DNA from: Chelydra serpentina | Lineage: Eukaryota > Chordata > Testudines > Chelydridae | Direction: 5' to 3' | NCBI GenBank assembly: GCA_037349315.1 | Contig: JBAIAC010000042.1 | Coordinates: forward strand, 7,254,001 to 7,318,000 | DNA: 64,000 nucleotides | Part shown: positions 1 to 10,266 of the stretch, one piece after another | Position numbering within the stretch: the first letter of the stretch is position 1 | Layout: each line of letters starts with the position of its first letter | Notes under the pieces: generated by a model | Told to the model about the DNA's origin: nothing | The model's input: only the letters and a program-made list of their open reading frames with translations | The model's database searches: none | Translations under genes and position numbers: made by a program

Positions 1-245
1 TGACTCCCAGTTTTCCCCCTGCTCTAACCCACAAGTGAATAGTTCTGGATCTGCCCACCGATGTCAACTCCATCCCAAAACAGGGCTCCCAGTCCTCTCC
101 TCTAACCACTACCTCAGACTGCATCTCAGCATCTCTCTGGCCAGTGACTCTCAATGGCCATCAGGAATGACTGTTGCAAGTGACAATTGGGACAGAGAGG
201 CAGACAGAGGCACTCTCCTGTAAAGTGGGAATTCACAGAATATTA

Positions 246-540
246 GGGTAGGTCTACACTACCCGCCCGATACAGCGGGTAGAGATCGATCTTCTGGGAT
301 CGATTTATCGCGTCTCATCTGGATGCAATAAATCGATCCCAGAAGCGCTCCCCGTCGACTCCGGAACTCCTGCTCGGCGAGAGGAGGAAGCGCAGTCGAC
401 GGGGGAGCCTGCCTGCGCCGCGTGGACCCGCAGTAAGTAAAATTTAATTCGATCTAGGAAACCTCGACTTCAGCTACGCTATTCTCATAGCTGAAGTTGC
501 GTATCCTAGATCGATCCCCTGCCCCAGTGTAGACCAGCCC
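246..540. mobile_element. Non-autonomous DNA transposon nested in CR1 tail
   Basis: A 295-bp CpG-rich element has imperfect terminal inverted repeats: gggtaggtctacact at the left and agtgtagaccagccc at the right. It sits inside the 3' tail of a CR1 fragment and is missing from the matching place in unit 2 (about 29797), so it inserted after the duplication or was lost from unit 2. It contains an internal near-palindrome around gatcgatttatcgcg. A relative lies at 20931-21150. I could not define a clear target-site duplication, so the superfamily is unassigned. Confidence 0.7.
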
Positions 541-1712
541 ATAGAATCATAGAAGATTAGGTTTGGAAGAAACCTCAGGAGGTTATCTAGTCCAATTCTT
601 GCTCAAAGCAGAACCAACACCAACTTAGTCATTCCAGCCAGGGCTTTGTCAAGCCAGACCTTAAAAACCTCTAAGGATGGAGATCCCACCAATTACCTAG
701 GTGACCCATTCCAGTACTTCACCACCCTGCCAGTGAAATAGTGTTTCCTAATATCCAACCTAGACCTCCCCCACTGCAACTTGAAACTATTGCTTTCTGT
801 TCTGTCATCTGCCACCACTCAAAACAGCCAAGCTCCATCCTCTTTGGAACCCCCCTTCAGGTAGTTGAAGGCTGCTATCAAATCCCCCCTCACTCTAATC
901 TTTTCCAGACTAAATAACCACAGTTAACTCAGCCTCTCCTCGTAAGTCATGTGCCCCAGCCCTTTATCGTTTTTGTTGCACTCTGCTGGACTTTCTACAA
1001 TTTGTCCACATCCCTTGTGTAGAGGAAGGAACAAAACTGGACGCAGTACTCCAGGTATGGCCTCATCAGTGTCGAATAGAGGGGAATAATCACTTCCCTC
1101 GTCCTGCTGGAAATGCTCTTAGTAATGCTAACCAATTCGCCGTTGGCATTCTTAGTAACAAGGGAACACTGCTATCTCATATCCAGCTTCTCGTCCACTG
1201 TAATCCCTTGGTCCTTTTCTGCAGAACTGCTGCTTAGCCAGTCGGTAACCAATCTGTAGTGGTGCATGGGATTCTTCCTTCCTAAGTGCAGGACTCTGCA
1301 CCTGTCCTTATTGAACCTCATCAGAGTTCTTTTGGACCAATCCTCCAATTTGTCTAGGTCACTCTGGACCCTATCCCTAGCCTCCAGCATATCTTTCTCT
1401 CCCCAAAGCTTAGTGTCATCTCTGAACTTCCTGAGGGTGCAATCCATTCTATCATCCAGATCATTAATAAAGATGTTGAACAAAACGAGCCCCATGATCG
1501 ACCCCTGGGGCACTCTGCTTGATACCAGCTGCCAATTAAAGATCAAGTCATTGATCACTACCTTTTGAGCCTGACAATCCAGCCAGATTTCTATCCATCT
1601 TACAGTCTATTCATCCCATCCATACTTCTTTAAATTGCTGACAAGAATGCTGTGGGAGACCATATCAAAAACTTTGCTAAAGTCAAGATACAATTGAAAT
1701 CCCTTGTCATCA
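541..1712 (-). mobile_element. CR1 LINE, 5'-truncated 3' fragment
   Basis: The minus strand encodes the C-terminal half of a CR1 reverse transcriptase in broken frames. The motifs [20 protein letters not shown] and a FRDDTKL version of the catalytic FADD box are visible around 1410-1520, so the first catalytic-box residues are altered. The 3' tail with the agaatcatagaa octamer lies at 541, or 235 if the nested transposon is removed. Stops and frameshifts make it an inactive fossil. The same fragment is present in unit 2 at 29797-30975, so it predates the tandem duplication, but it is absent from the inverted arm at about 9165. Confidence 0.9.
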
Positions 1713-2370
1713 TCAGTCAGAGGAAAGGATTGAACCTGGGTCTATCACAGACAACATAAGTGCCTTAACCACTGAGTTTCAAGTTATAGGAGGAGAAGTA
1801 TGCCTGTCCCAAAGTCCTTATGTGAGACAGAAATGGAACTCAGTAGTTTTGATTCCTTTCTTCCTGCTCTCTACACTGGACTGAACTCCTCCCAAATCCA
1901 GAAATAGAACCCAGGACTCCTGGCTCTCATTCCTACTACTCAAACCCCACTAGACCCCACTTCTTTCCCAGAGCTGGAGGCTAGAACCCAGGAGTCTCAG
2001 CACCCAGTCCTCTTGCTGTAAACCACTAGACTCAACTCCCCTTGCAGAGAACTAATAGACAGAAATGACTGTAAACATAGAGATAGAGAAAGCGAGCGAG
2101 AACTAGACACAAACTGACAGAGATAGAGAAGTAAAAACAAACTAATTAAGAGAGACAAGTATAAACTGACAGACAGCACTAACAACAAACTAACGTATAC
2201 AGAGAGAAAAATAACAACCAGCTGATAGTGTTTGTCACAATTTTTGGACAATTTCAATGTAAACTCCTCAATCCATTCAAAAAATATGAGTGTCAGTTTG
2301 ATCAATTCCCCCACTCCCAATAGGAGGAAACTGAGGCATGGATATTCTGCCCTCTCTTTCCAAAGGTAAC
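1713..2370. other. Non-coding arm sequence with purine-rich stretch
   Basis: No gene is seen. Bases 1880-2045 contain two degenerate copies of the roughly 75-bp motif built around ggactcctggctct and agcccactagacccc-type text. Bases 2060-2240 are rich in aga/gaca on this strand; the same CT-rich sequence is at 8540-8850 on the other strand. The long minus ORF here is a reading of simple sequence. Confidence 0.7.
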
Positions 2371-2506
2371 TGCTTTGCACTAGCGACAAAGGGTCCTGTG
2401 GCACCTTATAGACTAACAGAGGTATTGAAGCATAAGCTTTCGTGGGTCAATACCCACTTCTTCGGATGCAAGCAGTGGGAATGTCCAGAGGCAGATGCTT
2501 TGCACT
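2371..2506. mobile_element. Short Penelope-type insertion with 11-bp target-site duplication
   Basis: The 11-mer tgctttgcact occurs at 2371-2381 and again at 2496-2506, bracketing a 114-bp insert. The insert carries the sequence typical of Penelope-like element ends in this window (cttatagactaacag, cataagctttcgtggg). Unit 2 at about 31700 has a single uninterrupted copy of the 11-mer, i.e. the empty site. It is a recent, heavily truncated insertion. Confidence 0.9.
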
Positions 2507-4116
2507 GCCTCAATTTCTGATGCCCAAATTGAGCTAAGATTGAAACTGAAAAAAATATGTATTGTCATTTACAATTTTGTCCTTAAAGAGTCACTTTGTA
2601 ACCCCAAATGTATTTCACTGTAAGAGCTAACTTACGGTGCTGGTCTGTGTTGAATCCTCCCAGACTGAGATGTCCTTTCTCCTCCAGCTACAGACTGCAA
2701 TTGATTACCTCTCTCTCTCTAGCCCCATGCACACCCCTCTATCGATTAATCTCTCTATCTAATGTCCCTATGCTGTATTATGAGAGGCCATTCCCCCACT
2801 GCACTGAGGCTGAGCTGCTGGAAATACACTGAGATTTCTGCGGTCTGCAGATCAGCTGTGTGTCACAAAGGGTGCTGTGGGAAGGTGATTTATCCATTTC
2901 TGTTTTCTAAGGGCTTGTGGCACTCACTCCCTGGAGCCCTCAACAGCACAGAAGCAACAGTTCATTTCTCTTGCTCTCTACTTCCCTGAAGAGTTTCCAG
3001 AAACTAAAATAAACACAATTTCAATGAGGCAGAGTCTAGAGAAAAGATTCTGAGGCAAACACTGGGGGCACACAGGACTGTATTCCAGACATCTGGCATC
3101 AATTCCTAGCCCTGCCGCTGACCTTGGGAAAGTCATTATCTGGTGCTGTCTTTTCCCTCCCACCCTTTTCCTGTCATTTCTACTGTAAGCTCCTTCGGGC
3201 AGAGACTGTGTCTTACCACATGCAATGGGTCTCTGACTTCAGGTGCAACTATCAGATAATTATTAATTAATTAATTATTGTTAAAACGCTAAGGGCAAAG
3301 GTGTCCTGAAATCTGATCCCAATTATTCCTCTGGCTTTGTTCAGACAATTCACCACTTCATTCCTCAGTTTGTCATCTGTCCAATGGGGATAATAATTAC
3401 AACCTGGAGGATAATTCATGATGAGTAGCGATGCTCAAAAATATCTTCCTGTCAAAATAGATTTTTTTATGAAATATTGCTTGGCATTGAAAATAATGTT
3501 GGTGTTGAAAAAAATCATTTTGGACTCATTTTTCCACGGGTTTTTGTTTGTCAGTGGGTGAAAGCTGTTTTTCGTTTTGTTTTTATGAAAACCTTGAGAT
3601 TGAAAACTTTTGTGTATATTTTTTCAGGTTTTTGGAAAAAAAGTTTTCAATATCAGAAATATTTTCTCCAAACTAGAAAATATTCAACATTAAGTAACAT
3701 TTTTACTAGAGAAACTTTTTGAAAACCAAAAATGTTCAGTCTCCAGTTTCATTTTTTTTTGCCCACCCACCATCCAAAAGCAATATTGTGGTATGTTTCT
3801 ATGAAAACAAAACAGTGACATTTCCCACAAAAAATATAATTTTCATTTTTGACCAGCTTTAACAATGAGTAATTAAAACTAAATTAAATGCATTTGAGTT
3901 GATGTGGGTGCAAAATTCATTTAAATTTTATTTGTCAACATCTTCTTGTTATAGATTATAGGAACTGTCTAACTGAGTCAGAGCTTTTGACCATTCAGTC
4001 CAGTATCCCATCCCTTGCAGTGGTTAGTACTACCTGATTCAGAGGAAGGTCTAAGATGCCCCAAAGAGGACAATTCTTGAATAACGTGCCCATGGTGGAT
4101 TCTCACCATCATCAGA
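2507..4116. other. Non-coding inverted-arm sequence
   Basis: No gene is seen. The stretch is AT-rich, with runs of t and a at 3420-3850. It is matched directly by 31720-33035 in unit 2 and in inverse by 6790-8280. The several short ORFs appear only because the sequence is T-rich. Confidence 0.7.
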
Positions 4117-4490
4117 TGAAAAAACAGGGAGTACTTGTGACACCTTATAGACTAACAACTTTATCTGGGCATTAGCTTTCTTGGGCTAAAACCCACTTCA
4201 TCAGATGCATGGAGTGGAAGATACAGTAGGATATCTATATATATCGAGGGAGAGAGAGAACATGAAAAGATGGGGGTTGCCATACCAACTCTAAAAGACT
4301 AATCAATGAAGGTGTGCAATTATCAGCAGAAGAAAACAAAACTTTTGCAGTGATAATCAGGATGGTCCATTTCAAATAGTTGAGAAGAAGGTGTGAGTAA
4401 CAGTAGGGGAAAACTTAGGATGGGGAAATAGTTTTCAGTTTGTGTAATCATCAGATAGCGAATGGTCTATGCCATGAGGAAGACGAGTTT
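4117..4490. mobile_element. Penelope-like element end fragment
   Basis: The sequence begins with a gtacttgtgacaccttatag-type terminus and continues through the conserved block at 4165-4215 (cccacttcatcagatgcatg). This is the terminal repeat of the Penelope-like family seen more completely at 58259-58871. No coding part remains. A short AT-repeat follows at 4233-4244. The unit 2 copy is 34195-34580, so this insertion predates the duplication. Confidence 0.75.
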
Positions 4491-4612
4491 CTATCCTACA
4501 AAGTGCTGTTATACATTGAGGTGCTCATTAACGATGACTGTTATAATGTCCTCTCCTTCCCCCGGCCTGTGTGTGCTACAGGGACCCGCTCTATAGCACC
4601 TGCGGTGATGGG

Positions 4613-5537
4613 ATGGAGCATGGGAACCTCATGGGGTTGACAGAGTTTGTCCAGGTGGGGCTATCTCAAATCCATGAGGACCAGCTCAACCACTTCTTCC
4701 CCTTCCTGCTCTCCTGCTCTTCCACATCGTCATCCTCCCAGGCAACTTCTCCATCACCCTCACCATGCAGGGCGGCCCCCCTGATGGGCTCTCCCATGTA
4801 TTACTTCCTGGACAACCTGGTCTTCTGCTACTGCTCCATCACCAACCCAAAGACACTGGTCAACTTCTTCTCACACTCCAAGACCATCTCATACTGGGGC
4901 TGCATGGCCCAGCTCTTCTTCCTCCACTTCCTGGGGATAGCCAAGGCCATGATTTATGACTGCTACGTGGAACATCTTCCAACCTCTGCACTACACCAAG
5001 CTCATGAAGAGAGGGATCTGCTGCACCTTCGTGGGGAATGCATGGATGGGGGGCTTCATTCATGGCATCATCACCTTTGCTCTGTCCATCCAGCTACCCT
5101 TCTGCAGCACCAATATCCTAGACAACTTCTTGTGTGATGTCCATCAGCTGGTGAAACTAGCCTGTGCTGACACCTATGCTGTGGAGATTATCATGTTCCT
5201 ATACAACGGGGTGGTCATCATGATGGTGTTCGTCCTCCTCTTCATCTTCTACACTGCCCTGCTAATCTGGCTATGGAGTCACTCCCACAAGGGGAAGAGC
5301 AAAGTGGCCTCCACCTGCATCTCACACATCATTGTGGTCTTTGTGATGAGCATCCTGGCCATCTACATCTATGCCCTGCCCTTCTGGGCTGCACCCGTAG
5401 AGAAGGTAGTGGCCGTGTTCAACACCATAATCTTCCCCCTCACCAACCCCATGATCTACACCCTGAGAAACAAGAAGATCAAAAGCTCCGTGAGGAAGTT
5501 AATCAACAGATATATATCCTGGTGGGTGAAATGTTAA
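4613..5537 (+). pseudogene. Olfactory receptor pseudogene, class II, OR4-like (copy 1)
   Basis: This encodes the remains of a seven-transmembrane odorant receptor. The start MEHGNL at 4613 and the C-terminal hallmark NPMIYTLRNKKIK near 5445-5480 are recognisable, as are SPMYYFL (TM2), KVASTCISHI (TM6) and the disulphide-loop cysteines. The reading frame breaks twice before TM2, in the stretch that should encode TM1, and again after the TM3 end. There the canonical MAYDRYV appears as YDCYV with the key arginine lost and several residues missing. An acceptor-like ag lies near 4580. The same lesions occur in the copy at 36467, so the gene died before the tandem duplication. Assignment to OR4 rather than another class II family is moderate. 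Confidence 0.88.
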
Positions 5538-5624
5538 AACACTATTCCAAAGTGAAGAGGTGTGAGTATTTGGACTTTATTTGTGTCTTTATTGTAATGT
5601 GTAGGGCCAGACTTTGGTCTCCAC

Positions 5625-6170
5625 TATGCTGGAATAACTCTGATTAAACCTGTAGTAGCTGTTGAATAACTTTATAGTATCTATGGAACAATGATGCAGT
5701 ATGTATGGATGAACTCAAAGTTTCAGTGGAGTAACTGTCTTGTATATATATGGTGTATCTTTACAGTACTATGGAGGTAACTCTGTAGTAATTCTGAAGG
5801 ATCCATTGAGTAAATCTTTAGCATGTATGGAGTAACTTAGTACTGATTCTCCAGTACCTGTTGTGTAACACTACATTATCTGTGGGAACCAAGCTGTAAC
5901 ACTCTAGTATGTAAGAAGTAGCTCTGTGTAGTATTATGGAACAACACTGCCAAACATCTGAAGTATATGTTCAGTAAGTCTGTTGTTTCTGTTCAGTAAC
6001 TCCTTACTATCCACAGAATAAGATTAATAATTGCTGGCATTATCAGTCTTCTGTGGAGTAATTGTCTAATGTTCATGGAATAGCTCTGTAGTACTATAGA
6101 TTAATACTGGAATAATTTTGTAGTATCTGTTGAATAATTCCACAGCATCTATTGAATAACTTAAATTATT
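5625..6170. repeat. Degenerate minisatellite, about 20-30 bp period
   Basis: Just 3' of the OR4-like pseudogene, a motif resembling ggaataactctgtagtatct recurs many times with substitutions and variable spacing, for example at 5690-5790, 5825-5910 and 6055-6160. The array has no ORF. It is duplicated almost unchanged at 37480-38030. Period and copy number were estimated by eye only. Confidence 0.75.
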
Positions 6171-6789
6171 CAGAAAAGAGTTGCAGGTTTTGATTGTAAA
6201 ACTATAGGTGGAGATTTTAACCTAGGGACTGGGATGTCCAATTCCCATTAAAACTAATTGGAATTTTGGTGGCCAAATATTTATAGGCATCTTTGAAAAT
6301 CCCATCACTGACATGTTGGCCCCACCATGACCACAAAATAGCCTATACTGCCAAGAGACAGGTAGAGATGTGTTACACTGAGGTGTTGCCTTGTTCAGCT
6401 AAAATCTCCCAGAATTAATTTTAATAGATCTGGTCAAAAAATGGGGGAGAGGATCAGAATCCTCTTACTCCCTTCAAATAATTCAAACTTTCTTTAAATA
6501 ATTCATAGATATTTAGAATTTTTTTTAAATCTACCATTTTGTAAGTTTGGGGAGAAACTTTGTTCCCATTTTTGGTGGAGTTCAAATTAGATTAATAGAT
6601 TCCAAGGCCAGAAGGGACCATAGTATAACACAGCCCAGAGAACATTCCAAAAATAATACCTAGAGCACATCCTTTAGAAAAATATCCAATCTTGATTTGA
6701 AAGGCACGCAAATCCAGTAGGTTCCTTTGAACATTCCAGCCGATCTGGATAATGTGAGGGGTAGAAACTCACGTTCCTCACATCATAGA
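6171..6789. other. Non-coding; includes LINE-type dispersed repeat
   Basis: No gene is seen. Bases 6590-6720 (from attccaaggccagaagggac) belong to a widespread 3'-end repeat family that I read as an old CR1/L3-like LINE tail. Bases 6380-6660 match 34840-35110 in inverse orientation, showing that the inverted arm once extended this far. Confidence 0.6.
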
Positions 6790-8539
6790 CCATTCTCGAG
6801 CTGATGATGATGAGACTCCGCTATGGGTAGCTTATTCAAGAATTGTCCTCTATAGGGCGTCTTAGACTTTCCTCTGAATCAGATGGTAGTGGCCACTGTC
6901 AGGGACAGAATACTGGACTGGGTGGTCCAAATGACTGACCCAGTTAGACAGTTTCTATGACAAGGAGATCCTGTCAAATACAATTGCAATGAATGTTGCA
7001 CCCACATCAACTCAAATTCACTTAATTTAGTTTTAATTACTCATTATTAAAGCTGGTCAAAAATGAAAATGTGGGAATGTCCTTGTTTTGTATTCATAGA
7101 AACATCCCATTATATTTCTTTTTGATGGGGGTGGGCAAAAAATGAAACTGGAGACTGAAAAGTGTTTGGTTTTCAATAACCTTCTCTAGCAAAAATGCCA
7201 CTTTAGGGTAAATATTTTCTAGTTTGGGGAAAAGATTTCTGATATTGAAAACTTTTCCCAAAAAACCTGAAAAAATATACAAAAAAATTTTCCATCTCCA
7301 TGTTTTCGTAAAAACAAAAAGAAAAACAGCTTCCTCCCACCGACAAACAAAAACTCATAGAAAAATGTACTTTTCCACACCAACATTATTTTCATTGACA
7401 AGCAAATTTTCATCAAAAAGCTGTTTTGACAGGAAGATATTTTTGAGCATCTCAACTCATTATGAATTATATTCTAAGTTGTAACTATTATACCCATTGG
7501 ACTGATGATAAACTGATGAATGGAGTGGTGAAGTGACTAAACAAAGCCAGAGGAATAGTTGGGATCAGATCTCAGGACACCTTGGCCCTTAGCCTTTTAA
7601 TAATAAATAAATTAATTAATGTATTGTATGATATTTGAACCTGATATGAGAGGCCAATTATATTAGGTCAGAGAAACTCTCCTCCCCAAGGAGCTTACAA
7701 AAGAAAAGAAAGTCAAAGGGTCCGAGGGGAAAGACAGCCCCAGGGAATGAATTTCTCAAGGTAACACAGCAGGCCAGCGGCTGAGCTAGGAATTGATGCC
7801 AGATATCTGGAGTACAGTCCTGTGTGCCCCCAGTGTTTGCCTCACAACCTTTCCTCTAGACCCAGCTGCCTCATTGTAATTGTGATTATTTTCGTTTCTG
7901 GAAACTCTTCAGGGAAGTAGAAGGCAAGATAAATTAATTGTTGCCTCTGGGCTGTTGAGGGCGCCAGGGAGTGAGTCTCACAAGCCCTTAGAAAACAGAC
8001 ATGGATAAATCGCCTTCCCACAGCATCAATGTTTTTGACACACAGTTCATCTGTAAACAGATCTCAGTGTATTTCCAGTAGCTCAGCCTCAGTGTGATGG
8101 GGGAACAGCCTCTCATAATACAGTGATAGGGACATTAGATAGAGAGGTTGATCGATAGAGCTTGGGGCTAAAGAGAGAGGGGTAACCAATTGCAGCTGGA
8201 GAAGAAAAGACATCTCAGTCTGGGAGGATTCCACACAGACCGGCACCATAAGTTGTTCTTGCAGTGAAATATATTTGGGAGTAACAGAGTGGCACTTTAA
8301 GGATGAAATTGTAAGTAAAAATTGATATTTTTTTCAGAGTTTCACTCTTACCTCAGTTTGGGCATGGGAAACTGAGGTAGTCCAAAGCAGTTACCTTAGG
8401 AAAGAGAGGGCAGAATATCCGTGCCTCGGTTTCCTTCTATTGGGAGTGGGGGGGGATTGATCAAATTGACACACATATTTTTTTTTAGAATGGATTGAGG
8501 AGTTTACATTTAAATTGTCCCAAAATTGTGACAAACACT

Positions 8540-8850
8540 ATCAGTTCATTGTTAATTTTCTCTCTGTATTCATTCGTTTGTTGTTGTTGCTGTCTATCTA
8601 TCTACTTCTTCGTACTTTTCTCCCTCTATTAGTTTGTTTTTACTTCTTTAGCTACCTGTTAGTTTGTGTTAGTTCTGTGTTTCTCTCTCACTCTCAGTAT
8701 CTATGTTTTTCTTACTTGTGTCTCACTGTTAGTTTGTTGTTACATCTCTCTCTCTGTGTCTCTCAGTTTGTGTCTAGTTCTCACTTTCTTTCTTTATCTG
8801 TTTGTTTATTGTTACTTCTGTCTATTAGATTGCTGCAAGGAGCGTTGAGT
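8540..8850. repeat. CT/GT-rich low-complexity tract
   Basis: The stretch is made of repeated gtttgt, ctctctct and tctatct words. The 115-aa plus ORF across it is a leucine/serine-rich reading of simple sequence and is not a gene. Counterparts are at 2060-2240 and 31300-31550 (inverted) and 40380-40600 (direct). Confidence 0.85.
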
Positions 8851-9640
8851 CTAGTGGGTTAGAGTAATGGGAACTAGGAGCCAGGACTCCTGGGTTCTAT
8901 CCACAGCTCTAGAAAGGGAGTGGGGTCTAGTGGGTAAGAGTAGGGGGGTCTGAGAGTGTGACTCTGGGAGGAAGTTCAGTCCAGTGTGTAGAGGAGAGGA
9001 GCCAGAACTGGGAGGGGATCTATTTCTGTCTCTCACCTCAAGGACTGTGGGACAAGCACCCAGAGTCATAACTTGAAGCTCAGTGGTTAGGGCACTCGGC
9101 TGGCCTGTGACAGACTGAGGTTCAAATCCTTCCTCTGACTGATGATGAGAAAGGTTTTGAATTCCCACTTTACAGGAGATGCCTGAGGCGTTAGGCTATG
9201 GGCTGCTCTGAAATGAGACTGTCTCAGTCTCTCCTGTTGAAGCTGCTCCACTTTGTATCAAGAATTAAATAGTCATTGGAACAGGGACTTGAATTTGGCT
9301 CTTCCAGACACCATGTGAGTGTCCCAAATACCATGCTGGATGGTAATGGAGAATCACTGGGACAGAGGCTGCGATGCAGTCTGATGAAGTCCTTAGAGGA
9401 GGGGACTGGGAGTCGTGACACCTCACTTCTGTTCACAGCTCTGGGAGGGAGTTGAATCCAGAGGGTAGATTCAGAACTCCTGGCCTGTATATCCAGCTCC
9501 GGGAGGGATGTTGGATTTACTGGGTTAGAGCAGGGGGCGAACTGGGAGTCAGGACTCCTGGGTTCTCTTCCAAGCTCTAGCAGGGAGTTGAGTTGACTGG
9601 TTAGAGAAGCAGGAGGGGAGCCAACATTTTCTGTCTCTCA
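8845..9640. repeat. Degenerate ~75-bp repeat array
   Basis: A motif of the form gtgggttagag ... gggagccaggactcctgggt ... cagctctagaaagggagt recurs several times with variable spacing (about 8850, 8920, 9430, 9520 and 9590). It recurs in unit 2 at 40610-41390, in inverse at 1-60, 1880-2045 and 31110-31280, and as a separate short copy at 35880-36040. It looks like a dispersed minisatellite family. Confidence 0.7.
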
Positions 9641-10237
9641 CAGCGAACATGGAACCCTGGCTAAAACATGGGATGGGGCATCAGGACTCCTGGGCTGTGT
9701 TTCTGACTTGAGTTCACTGTGTAATAGTGGCTGGGTTCGGTCACCTCCATACGAGATGTTGCTCCCGTTAAGAGCAGTATAAATAGGGAGTAATTCCACG
9801 GCATGCAGTGAAATTACCTCACATTCGCAGCAGTGCCCCTGAAAGCAGAATCTGTCCAGCCAGGCCCTCGATTCCCCTCGGTAAACCGAGGATAGTAACA
9901 TTTATACACCATTATCCAGAGCATGCCCACCTCTGGGTGACAGAGCTATACAAACACCTGAAAAGCAATTGTTCCTAATTCTCTTCTCTATCACCCTGGT
10001 ATAAATTAGGACTAACTGCACTGGACTCCATTGAGCTGATTCTACTTTCTCTCACCTCCATGTAAATTAGGAGTAACTCCATTGGAATCAGAGGGAATGT
10101 TTTCCCTGTCCTCATTCCCATATTACACCAATCTTTACAAGTTAAGGGTCAGACTCAAGGAAATTAAGGTGATTTTCACGAAAGGAGAGTTATTTTACTG
10201 ATCTAATCCTGGCCCTTGCTCTTGGCCCTCTCTCCAC

Positions 10238-10239
10238 AG
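10238..10239 (+). promoter_or_regulatory. 3' splice acceptor upstream of OR14 coding exon
   Basis: A pyrimidine-rich run ending ctctctccacag puts AG here, 27 nt before the ATG at 10267. All four intact OR14 genes in the window have the acceptor at the same distance. The exon's 27-nt leader also contains a two-codon upstream ORF (ATG at 10250, TGA at 10256). Confidence 0.8.
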
Positions 10240-10266
10240 CCATTACACAATGTCCTGAGAAAGAAA

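Larger units (their letters stand above)
1..4120. repeat. Left arm of inverted repeat around the OR4-like pseudogene (unit 1)
   Basis: Read on the opposite strand, this segment matches 6790-9900. Matched points include the segment at 2600-2830 against 8064-8280, the AT-rich stretch at 3420-3790 against 7080-7440, and the fragment with a tgactcccag-type motif at the window start against about 9560. The arm has gained the CR1/DNA-transposon insert (235-1712) and a small Penelope-type insert (2382-2495) that the other arm lacks. The window begins inside this arm, so its full length is unknown. No gene is supported here; the short ORFs are shadows of the CR1 fragment or low-complexity sequence. 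Confidence 0.85.
6790..9900. repeat. Right arm of inverted repeat (unit 1), upstream of the intact OR14
   Basis: This is the reverse-complement partner of 1-4120 and the direct partner of 38600-41710. It is non-coding and holds an AT-rich part (7040-7480), a CT-rich low-complexity part (8540-8850) and a 75-bp degenerate repeat (8845-9640). It forms the 5' flank or intron of the OR14 gene at 10267. The short ORFs have no recognisable domain. Confidence 0.85.

Noticed and set aside
8515..8862. 115-aa leucine/serine-rich membrane-like ORF
   Set aside because: It is a reading of CT/GT simple sequence; the copy at 40256-40621 has lost part of the tract with no sign of coding constraint.
10216..10266. 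17-codon N-terminal extension of the OR14 protein
   Set aside because: It crosses a strong splice acceptor at 10238, and the two minus-strand OR14 genes have no such extension; MSNRTT fits the OR family start.
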